A stretch of DNA of 64,000 nt from Clostridia bacterium. GTDB taxonomy: Bacteria; Bacillota; Clostridia; Christensenellales; Pumilibacteraceae. This document shows positions 54,307 through 64,000 of this stretch, piece after piece. The stretch lies in contig JAAWDP010000009.1 in NCBI GenBank assembly GCA_022793815.1, positions 1 through 64,000 on the forward strand, in the 5' to 3' direction. Position 1 is the stretch's first letter. Each line of letters opens with the position of its first letter. The translations under genes were made by a program, and so were the position numbers. The notes beneath the pieces are model-generated. The model ran no database searches. It saw only the letters and a program-made list of their open reading frames with translations, and was not told the origin of the DNA.

Positions 54307-54375
54307 AACCCGACAAATGCGCATTAACCCCGTTTGAACCGAAACAAAAAAACAGTCCCTCGGGACTGTTTTTTT
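54307..54375 (+). ncRNA. Candidate small RNA, about 70 nt
   Basis: A full consensus promoter (54272-54300) is followed within about 75 nt by a hairpin terminator (AAAAACAGTCCC with GGGACTGTTTTT, 54348-54371) and no start codon gives more than a dozen codons. The predicted RNA has an unstructured, C- and A-rich 5' part (CCCGACAAATGCGC, AACCCCG) that could pair with targets. It ends next to the 3' end of glnA, which is transcribed towards it. If the terminator is leaky, the RNA would be antisense to glnA. Confidence 0.5.
54346..54375. terminator. Bidirectional terminator next to glnA
   Basis: Stem AAAAACAGTCCC/GGGACTGTTTTT with T runs on both strands; ends glnA on the minus strand and the candidate small RNA on the plus strand. 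Confidence 0.85.
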
Positions 54376-54388
54376 ATATTCTTTTTAA

Positions 54389-56467
<2,079 letters not shown>

Positions 56468-56593
56468 GGTATATCTCCTTGTCTATAATAAAGTATGCTT
56501 GTTAATAAAGTATGCTTGCCCGAAAAAAGATAAAGACGCTATGGGAGTTTAAATCAAATCCCACAGCGCCTTTGCTGTAAATTCTATGTACAC
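56468..56593 (-). promoter_or_regulatory. glnN leader: possible attenuator with A1/G4 hexaloop hairpin
   Basis: The leader is about 120 nt. It can form a terminator-like stem (minus strand GGCGCTGTGGGA, 56559-56570, with TCCCATAGCGTC, 56535-56546) followed by TTTATCTTTTTT. Its 5' arm can also pair in an earlier hairpin ACAGC-AAAGGC-GCTGT (56563-56578), whose six-base loop has A at position 1 and G at position 4, as in ANTAR targets. Nearer the start codon TAATAAAGTATGCTTG is repeated in tandem (56487-56502, 56504-56519). Confidence 0.5.
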
Positions 56594-56622
56594 ATTATAT
56601 TAAATTATTTTTCCGATGTCAA
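56594..56622 (-). promoter_or_regulatory. Consensus promoter of glnN
   Basis: Minus strand TTGACA (56617-56622), 17-bp spacer, TATAAT (56594-56599). The rest of 56623-56790 is AT-rich without a gene and includes AAATTTCCTAAA repeated in tandem (56750-56773) upstream of glgB. Confidence 0.88.
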
Positions 56623-56790
56623 CGCTTTTACGCAACAAATTTTTATGTGACCCGATTTTTTTGATTTCCGTCTGCTGCCGCGTTCGCGCCTTTTTGCGTC
56701 CTTGCCGCATTATTTTCGACAAAATATTTTCAAGATAAAAAATCACCCGAAATTTCCTAAAAAATTTCCTAAAAAATTTTCGAATATCTA

Positions 56791-56819
56791 TTGAAATTTC
56801 CGAAATTATGTAGTATAAT
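56791..56819 (+). promoter_or_regulatory. Promoter of the glycogen operon
   Basis: TTGAAA (56791-56796), 17-bp spacer, TATAAT (56814-56819). Confidence 0.8.
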
Positions 56820-56895
56820 AGATGTGTGAATGCGCTTGATAACAAGCACACCCATTAACAACCGTTCCTTTTGCAAAGGGACTATCGGAGGACGA

Positions 56896-58851
56896 ATGAG
56901 ATTCGACAGAAGTACGCAATCGGAGTTTGAGTGCGGTGACTGTGGTATTGCATACCGATTCATGGGTTGCAAACTCGATGAGAAAAATGATGAGGCTACG
57001 TTTCGCGTGTGGGCGCCTTCTGCCTGCGGCGTTTTTGCAGTAGGCGATTTCAACGGCTGGGACACCGAGGCAAACCCTCTTACGCGCGTTACGGACGCGG
57101 GGATTTGGGAAACGTCGGTCAAGGGCGTGAAACGCTACGACAATTACAAATACTATATCGAAACGGCAAAGGGCGGAATTTACAAATCCGACCCCTATGC
57201 GTTCCATTCGGAAACGCACGATGCCACAGCCAGCAAGGCATATCCGCTCGACGTGTATAAGTTTACGGACGGCGAATATATGGCAAACAGAAGCGACGCT
57301 TACAAAAAGCCCGTCAACATTTACGAATGTCATATAGGCTCGTGGCGGCGCTATCCCGACGGCAACTGCTTTTCCTACCGCAAATTCGCTGACGAGATTG
57401 TCCCGTATCTGAAAGAAATGAGTTATACTCATATCGAACTCATGGGGATAGCCGAATATCCTTACGACGCCAGCTGGGGTTATCAGGTTACGGCATACTA
57501 TGCTCCCACGTCGCGCTACGGCACGCCCGAAGATTTCGCCTATCTGGTGGACAGGCTGCACGGGGCGGGCATAGGCGTGATTCTCGACTGGGTGCCGGGA
57601 CATTTTCCCAAAAACGGCAACGGACTTTACGAGTTCGACGGCGGACCTTTGTACGAGCCGAGCGACGAACTGCGCAAAGAGCATAAGGAATGGGGAACCC
57701 GCTGTTTCGATTACCGCCGCGGCGAGGTTTCCAGTTTTCTGATTTCCAACGCGCTGTACTGGCTGGATGTGTTCCACATAGACGGACTTCGCGTCGACGC
57801 CGTCGCCAGTATGCTTTATCTCGACTACGGAAGAACGCAGTGGCGTCCCAACGAATACGGCGGCAAAGAAAACCTCGATGCGGTCGAATTTTTCCGCAGA
57901 CTCAACAAAAAAGTGTTCGAAAAATTTCCGCATACGATGATGATAGCCGAAGAATCCACCGCATGGCCCATGGTCACCAAACCCGCGGACGTGGGAGGAC
58001 TCGGTTTCAATTTCAAATGGAATATGGGCTGGATGAACGATACGCTGTCCTATGCCAAGACCGACCCGCTGTGGCGCGGCGGATTGCACAACAATCTCAC
58101 GTTTTCCATGACGTATGCGTTCAGCGAAAACTATATACTGCCCATATCCCACGACGAAGTGGTTTACGGCAAATGCTCGCTGCTCTGCAAAATGCCCGGC
58201 ACTTACGAACAAAAGTTTGCGGGCTGGCGCAACTATCTCATGAACATGATGGGTCATCCCGGCAAAAAACTCACGTTCATGGGGACGGAGTACGCACAGT
58301 TCGACGAGTGGAATTTTTCGTCGGAGCTCGATTGGAAACTGCTCGATTTCCCGACTCATTCGGACGCGCGCCGTTTCAGCCGCATGCTCAATAAGATATA
58401 CGTCGAAAACAGTCCGCTTTGGGAAATAGAGGACGGCTGGGACGGATATAACTGGCTTGTCGCAGACGACAGCATGCAAAACGTAATCGCTTACGAGCGC
58501 CGCAACAAAAAGGGCGACAGACTGGTATTCGTCATAAATTTCTCGCTTTCAGAGTGGAAGGACTACCGCATAGGAGTCGAGGGCGGCACGTTCGAGCGTC
58601 TGCTTTACAGCGACGTTTACGGCTTCGGCGAGGGCGGAGCGCGTTTCAAAAGCGAAAAGAAAGAAAGCCACGGCAAAAGCGAAAGCATAGCGCTTGACCT
58701 TGCGCCGATGTCGGGATATATCTTCAAGGTTGCGGCAAAAAAACCGACGGCGAAAAAAACGGGAACGGCGCCTGTCGCCTCGGCGAAAAAAGGCACGGCG
58801 CCCGCGCAAAAGAAAACCGCGGCAAAAAAGCCGCAGCAGTCAAAAAAATAA
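56896..58851 (+). CDS. glgB: 1,4-alpha-glucan branching enzyme
   Basis: A 651-residue GH13 branching enzyme that makes alpha-1,6 branches in glycogen. A CBM48 domain lies near the N-terminus (FRVWAPSACGVFAVGDFNGW). The barrel has the nucleophile D301 in DGLRVDAVASM, acid/base E352 in IAEEST, and SHDEVVYGK. After the C-terminal beta domain a Lys/Ala/Pro/Thr-rich tail of about 35 residues (from about 615) is added, which is not part of the family. CGGAGG precedes the ATG at 56896. First gene of the glycogen operon. Confidence 0.96.
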   Translation: MRFDRSTQSEFECGDCGIAYRFMGCKLDEKNDEATFRVWAPSACGVFAVGDFNGWDTEANPLTRVTDAGIWETSVKGVKRYDNYKYYIETAKGGIYKSDPYAFHSETHDATASKAYPLDVYKFTDGEYMANRSDAYKKPVNIYECHIGSWRRYPDGNCFSYRKFADEIVPYLKEMSYTHIELMGIAEYPYDASWGYQVTAYYAPTSRYGTPEDFAYLVDRLHGAGIGVILDWVPGHFPKNGNGLYEFDGGPLYEPSDELRKEHKEWGTRCFDYRRGEVSSFLISNALYWLDVFHIDGLRVDAVASMLYLDYGRTQWRPNEYGGKENLDAVEFFRRLNKKVFEKFPHTMMIAEESTAWPMVTKPADVGGLGFNFKWNMGWMNDTLSYAKTDPLWRGGLHNNLTFSMTYAFSENYILPISHDEVVYGKCSLLCKMPGTYEQKFAGWRNYLMNMMGHPGKKLTFMGTEYAQFDEWNFSSELDWKLLDFPTHSDARRFSRMLNKIYVENSPLWEIEDGWDGYNWLVADDSMQNVIAYERRNKKGDRLVFVINFSLSEWKDYRIGVEGGTFERLLYSDVYGFGEGGARFKSEKKESHGKSESIALDLAPMSGYIFKVAAKKPTAKKTGTAPVASAKKGTAPAQKKTAAKKPQQSKK

Positions 58852-58886
58852 CTTCTTTAAAATATATATAATTCAGGGAGAAGAAC

Positions 58887-60071
58887 ATGAAAAAGAAAAA
58901 ATGTATCGCAATGTTGCTGGCGGGCGGACAGGGTACCCGTTTGTACGCGCTCACCAGCCGCGTGGCAAAACCCGCTGTTTCGTTCGGCGCGAAATACCGC
59001 ATAATCGATTTTCCGCTGTCCAACTGCGCGAACTCCAACATCGATACCGTCGGCGTGCTCACTCAATACCAGCCGCTCATACTCAACGAGTATATAGGCA
59101 ACGGCGAGCCGTGGGATTTGGACAGAAGTTACGGCGGAGTACATACGCTGCCCCCGTATCAGGCGAAAAAAGGCGGCGAGTGGTATAAGGGAACGGCAAA
59201 CGCCATATATCAAAACCTGCACTTTTTAAACGAGTTCGACAGCGAACACGTGCTGATTCTCAGCGGCGACCACATCTATAAAATGGACTACTCGAAAATG
59301 CTCGCCGAACACGTCGCTAACGACGCCGACTGCACGATAGCCGTCATAGACGTTCCCGCGGAGGAGGCGAGCCGTTTCGGTATTTTGGATTTCGACGCGG
59401 ACAAACGCATTCTTTCGTTCGAAGAAAAGCCGAAAAAGCCGAAAAGCAACCATGCGTCCATGGGCATATACATCTTTAAAAAAGAGGTGCTTGTAAACGA
59501 ACTTGTCGCCGACGAGAAAGACCCCAAGTCAAGCAACGACTTCGGCAAGAACATAATCCCCACGTTGCTTGCGAAGAAAATGAATGTCTTTGCCTACGGT
59601 TTCCAAGGCTATTGGAAGGATGTCGGCACGGTAACTTCGCTTTGGGAAGCGAACATGGATTTGCTCGGAGAAAATCCGCTCATCAATCTCAACGACCCCA
59701 ATTTCAAAATCTATTCGCGTAACCGTCCGCTGCCTCCCAGTCATATAGGCGCAGGCGGAAAGGTGCTTAACTCGATAATGACTACGGGCTGCGAAGTCGA
59801 GGGTACGGTCATAAATTCCGTCCTCGGCGAAGGCGTCACAATCGAGGAAGGCGCGCTTGTAAAAAACAGCGTCGTTATGCGCGGCACAATCATCCGTAAG
59901 GGCGCGCGGCTCAACTATGCCATGATAGACGAAAACTGCGATATAGGCGAAAACTGTTTGCTCGGCGACGAAACGTCGAATAAAAACAGCATAACTTTGG
60001 TCGGCGGAGGAGTAACTTTGAAAAAAGGCACTGCGCTTAAAGCCGGACAAATTGTGGAAAGGGAGGAATAA
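58887..60071 (+). CDS. glgC: Glucose-1-phosphate adenylyltransferase, catalytic subunit
   Basis: A 394-residue ADP-glucose pyrophosphorylase subunit. The N-terminal nucleotidyltransferase domain has [32 protein letters not shown], and [11 protein letters not shown]; the C-terminal left-handed beta-helix shows hexapeptide repeats. It makes ADP-glucose for GlgA. AGGGAG lies before the ATG. It works together with GlgD in Firmicutes. Confidence 0.96.
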   Translation: MKKKKCIAMLLAGGQGTRLYALTSRVAKPAVSFGAKYRIIDFPLSNCANSNIDTVGVLTQYQPLILNEYIGNGEPWDLDRSYGGVHTLPPYQAKKGGEWYKGTANAIYQNLHFLNEFDSEHVLILSGDHIYKMDYSKMLAEHVANDADCTIAVIDVPAEEASRFGILDFDADKRILSFEEKPKKPKSNHASMGIYIFKKEVLVNELVADEKDPKSSNDFGKNIIPTLLAKKMNVFAYGFQGYWKDVGTVTSLWEANMDLLGENPLINLNDPNFKIYSRNRPLPPSHIGAGGKVLNSIMTTGCEVEGTVINSVLGEGVTIEEGALVKNSVVMRGTIIRKGARLNYAMIDENCDIGENCLLGDETSNKNSITLVGGGVTLKKGTALKAGQIVEREE

Positions 60072-60075
60072 AATC

Positions 60076-61185
60076 ATGAAAATCATGGGCATAGTATTCA
60101 GTAATATACACGATAAAGAACTCGGCGAACTCGCGGCAAAACGCACGCTCGCGTCCGTTCCGTTCGGCGGCAGATACCGCCTTGTCGATTTCCCTCTTTC
60201 CAACATGGTCAACAGCGGAATAAGCAAGGTCGGCATTGTCACAAAGCTCAACTATCAGTCGCTTATGGACCACGTCGGAAGCGGCAAACACTGGGACCTT
60301 GCAAGAAAGAACGGCGGACTCATGATACTGCCCCCGTTCGGCGAGGAAATGCACTCGCTCTACAATTCCCGTTTCGAAGCGCTCAAAAACATAGTCCATT
60401 TCTTAAAACGCTCGGAAGAGGACTATGTTGTGATGAGCGACTGCGACTGCGTTTGCAACGCGGATTTTTCCGAAATAGTGCGCTATCACATGGACAGGCA
60501 TGCCGACATAACCGTAGTGTACCGCAATAAAAACATATCGGAAGGAAAGGAACGGACGGTGCTCACGCTCGACAAGAACGAGCGCGTTACGGACGTAACG
60601 GTATCCGACAAACTTTTCGGCGCGCGCAGCGTGTATACGAACATCTGTGTAATGAACCGCAGATTTCTGCTCAACATTCTGGAAAATTCCGCCGAACACG
60701 GCTATAAAAGCTTTTCGAAAGACGTGCTCGGAAAGGGCTGCAAAAACTGGCATATCTGCGGCTACGAGCATAAAGGCTATTTCGCAACCATCGACAGCAT
60801 GGCGAATTACTACAAACATTCAATCGAACTGCTCGACAAAAAGAACCGCGAATCGCTGTTTCACAACGGCGGTGCAAACATCTATACGAAGGTGCGCGAC
60901 AGCGCGCCGTGCAGGATAGAGGACACCTCTCTCGTGCAGAACTCTCTGATAGCCGACGGCTGCGTAATCGAAGGCACCGTGATAAATTCCATACTGTTCC
61001 GCGGAGTCAAAGTCGCAAAGGGCGCAATCGTCAAAAACTCCGTGGTGTTCCAGGAGAGCGAGATATCGCAGGGCAGCAAGCTAAACTGCGTAATCGCGGA
61101 CAAACAGGTCAGAATCCTCGAAAACCGCGAGCTTTCGGGACACGAAACTCATCCGTATTATATAGCGAAGAACGTAGTTATTTGA
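60076..61185 (+). CDS. glgD: Glucose-1-phosphate adenylyltransferase, GlgD subunit
   Basis: A 369-residue homologue of GlgC lacking the N-terminal GGxGTR nucleotide loop; it begins MKIMGIVFSNIHDKELGELA, typical of GlgD, which is non-catalytic but activates GlgC in the heterotetramer. PFGGRYRLVDFPLSNMVNSG and the hexapeptide repeats at the C-terminus are kept. The start follows GGGAGG, four bases after the glgC stop. Confidence 0.95.
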   Translation: MKIMGIVFSNIHDKELGELAAKRTLASVPFGGRYRLVDFPLSNMVNSGISKVGIVTKLNYQSLMDHVGSGKHWDLARKNGGLMILPPFGEEMHSLYNSRFEALKNIVHFLKRSEEDYVVMSDCDCVCNADFSEIVRYHMDRHADITVVYRNKNISEGKERTVLTLDKNERVTDVTVSDKLFGARSVYTNICVMNRRFLLNILENSAEHGYKSFSKDVLGKGCKNWHICGYEHKGYFATIDSMANYYKHSIELLDKKNRESLFHNGGANIYTKVRDSAPCRIEDTSLVQNSLIADGCVIEGTVINSILFRGVKVAKGAIVKNSVVFQESEISQGSKLNCVIADKQVRILENRELSGHETHPYYIAKNVVI

Positions 61186-61231
61186 TAGTTTACCTACCAC
61201 GTAAAGCCGATTAAAGAAAGGAGATTATTTT

Positions 61232-62974
61232 ATGGCAAACACAGCAGGCAGAAAACCCGCGCAGGTCAAAAAGACGGTTGCGGAAAACAGAGAAGAATCA
61301 AAACCCGTCGCAGCGACTGCGGCGGAGAAGAAACCGACGCAGGCAAAACAGCCCGTCAAATCCGCAGCCGCGCTCAAACCCGAGCAGAAAGCGGACAAGC
61401 CTGCGGCGGAAAAGAAACCGACCGCTCCGAAAAAGCCGTCGGAGGAGAAAAAAGCCGAAACGGCAAAGCCCGCTCCCGTCGTTGCGCAAGAGCCGTCGCC
61501 TCAAAGTACGGAAAAGATAAAAGTCAAAGTTGCGGAAAAACGCAAAATTCTGTTTGTCTGTTCGGAAGCGTTCCCGTTTGCGGGTACGGGCGGACTCGGC
61601 GAAGTCATGGGTTCTCTGCCGCGCGAGATAAACAGGGATAAAAACAACGGCTACGAAGCGCGGATAATATTGCCGCTGTACGAAAGTTTCCCGGCGGACG
61701 AGCGCAAAAACCTCGAATTCATCTGCCACATCAACGTGCCGCTTGCCTGGCGCAACCAATATTGCGGACTGTTCAAATACGACTATAACGGCACCGTCTA
61801 TTATTTCATAGACAACGAATATTACTTCAAACGCCCCAATCTTTACGGCTACTACGACGACGGCGAACGCTTTGCGTTCCTTTCCCGTGCCGTCGTGGAA
61901 CTGCTGCCGTCGCTGGGCTGGAAACCCGACGTTCTGCATTGCCAGGACTGGCAGACCGCGCTTGTACCCATCTACTATAAATTGTTCTATATGTACAGAC
62001 AGGGCTACGAGGGTATCCGCACAATATTCACCATTCACAACATCGAATATCAGGGCAAGTACGCCAAGAGCATAATAGAGGACGTATTCGGCATACCTCA
62101 GCACGAATATATGTCCATCGAACACCGCGGCTGCATAAACCTCATGAAGGGCGCGATAGACTACTGCGACGCCGTTTCCACGGTAAGCCCCACTTATGCG
62201 CGTGAAATCATGGACCCGTTCTATGCGCACGGACTGGAAAACGTACTGCTCAAAAACAGTTACAAACTGCGCGGCATACTCAACGGCGTGGACGTGGACG
62301 GTTACAATCCCGAAACCAACCCGTCGCTTTTCAAAAACTATTCCGTAAAAACCTACAAAACGGATAAGGTCGTCAATAAAGTCGAACTGCAAAAAATGCT
62401 GTCGCTTCCCGTCAACGAGAAAGTCCCCATGATAGCCGTCATTTCGCGCCTTGTATCGCATAAAGGACTCGACCTCGTTCGATTCGCCATGAACGACTTG
62501 CTCAAAAACGACGTGCAAGTTGTCATACTCGGCAAGGGCGACCCCGACTACGAAGGTTTCTTCACCCACATTCAGCAGATGTACGACCGCAAGGTCTGCT
62601 CGGTCATAGCGTTCAACAAGGACCTTTCGCACAAGATTTACGCGGCGGCGGACATGTTCCTCATGCCCAGCAAATCCGAGCCCTGCGGACTGTCGCAGAT
62701 GATGGCATGCCGTTACGGTACCATTCCCATCGTGCGTCTTACGGGCGGTTTGAGGGATTCCATAACCGACTGCGGCGACGGCGACTACGGCAACGGTTTT
62801 ACGTTCGCACAGTACAACGCAGGCGATATGATGCACGCGCTCGACCGCGCGATAGGGCTTTACCGCGACTACCACGACAAGTGGGAAGGACTGGTAAAGC
62901 GCGCCATGACCACCGATTTCAGCTGGGTGAGCAGCGCGAGAGAGTACGTCAAATTCTATAACGAGATGTTCTGA
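61232..62974 (+). CDS. glgA: Glycogen synthase
   Basis: A 580-residue GT5 glycogen synthase that extends alpha-1,4 chains using ADP-glucose. An N-terminal Lys/Ala/Pro/Glu-rich extension of about 100 residues precedes the core, which starts KRKILFVCSEAFPFAG. The nucleotide-sugar loop is GTGGLGEVMGSLP, where the common KTGGL lysine is Gly. The C-terminal domain has the ISRLVSHKGLDL and SKSEPCGLSQM motifs. The extension is absent from E. coli GlgA, which is about 477 residues. AAAGGAG precedes the ATG. Confidence 0.95.
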   Translation: MANTAGRKPAQVKKTVAENREESKPVAATAAEKKPTQAKQPVKSAAALKPEQKADKPAAEKKPTAPKKPSEEKKAETAKPAPVVAQEPSPQSTEKIKVKVAEKRKILFVCSEAFPFAGTGGLGEVMGSLPREINRDKNNGYEARIILPLYESFPADERKNLEFICHINVPLAWRNQYCGLFKYDYNGTVYYFIDNEYYFKRPNLYGYYDDGERFAFLSRAVVELLPSLGWKPDVLHCQDWQTALVPIYYKLFYMYRQGYEGIRTIFTIHNIEYQGKYAKSIIEDVFGIPQHEYMSIEHRGCINLMKGAIDYCDAVSTVSPTYAREIMDPFYAHGLENVLLKNSYKLRGILNGVDVDGYNPETNPSLFKNYSVKTYKTDKVVNKVELQKMLSLPVNEKVPMIAVISRLVSHKGLDLVRFAMNDLLKNDVQVVILGKGDPDYEGFFTHIQQMYDRKVCSVIAFNKDLSHKIYAAADMFLMPSKSEPCGLSQMMACRYGTIPIVRLTGGLRDSITDCGDGDYGNGFTFAQYNAGDMMHALDRAIGLYRDYHDKWEGLVKRAMTTDFSWVSSAREYVKFYNEMF

Positions 62975-63042
62975 CACCGCATATATTTAAGGGAGAATCG
63001 TGTGATGAACGGCATTAAATCGATATTACTTTGGAGGAGCAC

Positions 63043-64000
63043 ATGATAAAAACGTCCGAACAGGTACAGGAACTCATACAGGAAAAGCTTACGAAATATT
63101 TTGCGACCGAGCCTCAGCGAGCCACGAAGGAGCAGATGTATAAGGCAGTCGCGCTTGTCGTAAGGGACATCTTACTCAAAAAGAAACAGGAAAACAATTT
63201 GAAAATCAGGCAGGGTAAACTCAAACGCGTGTATTACCTTTGCATGGAATTTCTCATAGGGCGTTCGCTCAAAAACAACCTTTACAATTTGGGACTCGAA
63301 CAGTCTTTCAAAGACGCGCTCAAAGTCTACGGTCAAAACCTCGACGCTCTGTACGAGGTCGAGGACGACGCGGGACTGGGCAACGGCGGACTCGGCAGAC
63401 TCGCCGCATGCTTTATGGACTCGCTCGCCACGCTCAACTATCCCGCAATGGGCTTTTCGCTCTGCTACGAGTACGGACTTTTCCGTCAGAAAATCGTGGA
63501 CCACATGCAGGTAGAACTGCCCGACAAATGGCTGGACACAGGCGAAATTTGGATGATGCCGCGCTCGGATAAAAACTTCCGTATCAAATTAGGCGGTCAC
63601 GTCCGCGAATGGTGGGACGGCGAGGGCAAGTGCCACATAGAACACGAAGACGCCGAAATCATCGAGGCGATACCTTACGACCTCATGATTTCGGGTTCGG
63701 ACAGCGAGGGCGTAAGCGTGCTCAGGCTTTGGCGCGCCGGGGCAAGGGACAACTTCGACATGAAGTCGTTTACGCAGGGCGACTATATGATGGCGACCCG
63801 TGCGGACAACGAAGCGGAGCTCATCTGCAAGGTTCTTTACCCGTCCGACAATCACATACAGGGCAAGCAGCTGCGCCTTTCGCAGCAGTATTTCCTTGTT
63901 TCCGCATCGTTGCAGAGCATTTTCAAAGACCACCTCAAAAATTACCGCAGTCTTGACAATCTTGCGGATAAGGCGGCAATCCACATAAACGATACGCACC
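63043..64000 (+). CDS. glgP: Glycogen phosphorylase, N-terminal fragment
   Basis: The first 319 codons of a GT35 phosphorylase, cut by the right window edge. It starts MIKTSEQVQELIQEKLTK, with TTGGAGGAG before the ATG. The family marks include YYLCMEFLIGRSLKNNL, GLGNGGLGRLAACFMDSLA and NYPAMGFSLCYEYGLF. The PLP lysine lies beyond the window. It releases glucose-1-phosphate from glycogen, the opposite of the rest of the operon, and is its last visible gene. Confidence 0.97.
   Translation, partial: MIKTSEQVQELIQEKLTKYFATEPQRATKEQMYKAVALVVRDILLKKKQENNLKIRQGKLKRVYYLCMEFLIGRSLKNNLYNLGLEQSFKDALKVYGQNLDALYEVEDDAGLGNGGLGRLAACFMDSLATLNYPAMGFSLCYEYGLFRQKIVDHMQVELPDKWLDTGEIWMMPRSDKNFRIKLGGHVREWWDGEGKCHIEHEDAEIIEAIPYDLMISGSDSEGVSVLRLWRAGARDNFDMKSFTQGDYMMATRADNEAELICKVLYPSDNHIQGKQLRLSQQYFLVSASLQSIFKDHLKNYRSLDNLADKAAIHINDTH

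Larger units (their letters stand above)
54152..54388. other. Intergenic region with candidate small RNA
   Basis: Between the TspO-like gene and glnA. Contains the consensus promoter at 54272-54300 and the terminator at 54346-54375 with no ORF between them; see the ncRNA entry. Confidence 0.6.

Overview
The window is a gene-dense, mid-GC chromosomal segment of a Clostridia-type Firmicute. Evidence for this is the SecE-NusG-L11-L1-L10-L7/L12 block, the glgC-glgD pair, a type III glutamine synthetase, a DnaD-like protein, strong AAGGAGG ribosome sites and sigma-A promoters close to TTGACA-17-TATAAT. A gut or rumen member of an uncultured clade such as Christensenellales is likely, but that is inference. 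No tRNA, rRNA, CRISPR array, prophage or insertion sequence was recognised.

Layout. 1-3562: start of a GNAT acetyltransferase running off the left edge, rubredoxin, and a cytosolic GH3 beta-glucosidase. 3627-7433: an envelope-glycan operon (UDP-galactopyranose mutase, MGDG-synthase-like glycosyltransferase, membrane-anchored leucine-rich repeat protein). 7491-13806: a very large membrane-anchored M60-type peptidase, a Sel1-repeat protein and a small XRE regulator. 13806-19479: DegV, an NfeD-like/flotillin pair and a divergent GH78-like protein. 19500-26479: zinc-ribbon protein, aminotransferase, small P-loop protein, threonine synthase, TrpRS, and a DUF5685 / degenerate J-domain / membrane-protein trio. 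26502-30444: a small coiled-coil protein, then rpmG-secE-nusG-rplK-rplA-rplJ-rplL, terminated without rpoBC. 30474-36861: lgt divergent from a DEDDh exonuclease, then a membrane-anchored, domain-permuted GH3 enzyme with a 4-TM partner. 36992-46504: glutamate dehydrogenase, an XRE regulator between direct repeats, a DnaD-like protein, SbcD-SbcC, and ACT plus UPF0210 proteins. 46549-53594: PepF, an unusual lipoprotein, TypA, DnaB and a DUF4380-like sugar-binding-fold protein. 53654-56467: a TspO-like membrane protein and glnA (GSIII). 56791-64000: glycogen operon glgB-glgC-glgD-glgA-glgP, with glgP cut by the window edge.

How the genes fit together. Several glycan-active proteins (two GH3, GH78-like, M60, DUF4380-like) suggest growth on plant or host glycans. 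Glucose is stored through GlgC/D-GlgA-GlgB and released by GlgP. Nitrogen enters through GdhA and GSIII.

The most interesting signals are regulatory: a run of ten G inside the 17-bp spacer of a consensus promoter, reminiscent of phase-variable porA-type promoters, upstream of the surface GH3 genes; a consensus promoter followed within about 75 nt by a terminator with no ORF (candidate small RNA) beside glnA; a glnA leader with an A1/G4 hexaloop hairpin overlapping a terminator (ANTAR-like); three promoters placed so that the mRNA should be leaderless; and a protein trio with a J-like domain lacking HPD and carrying a cysteine-string tail.
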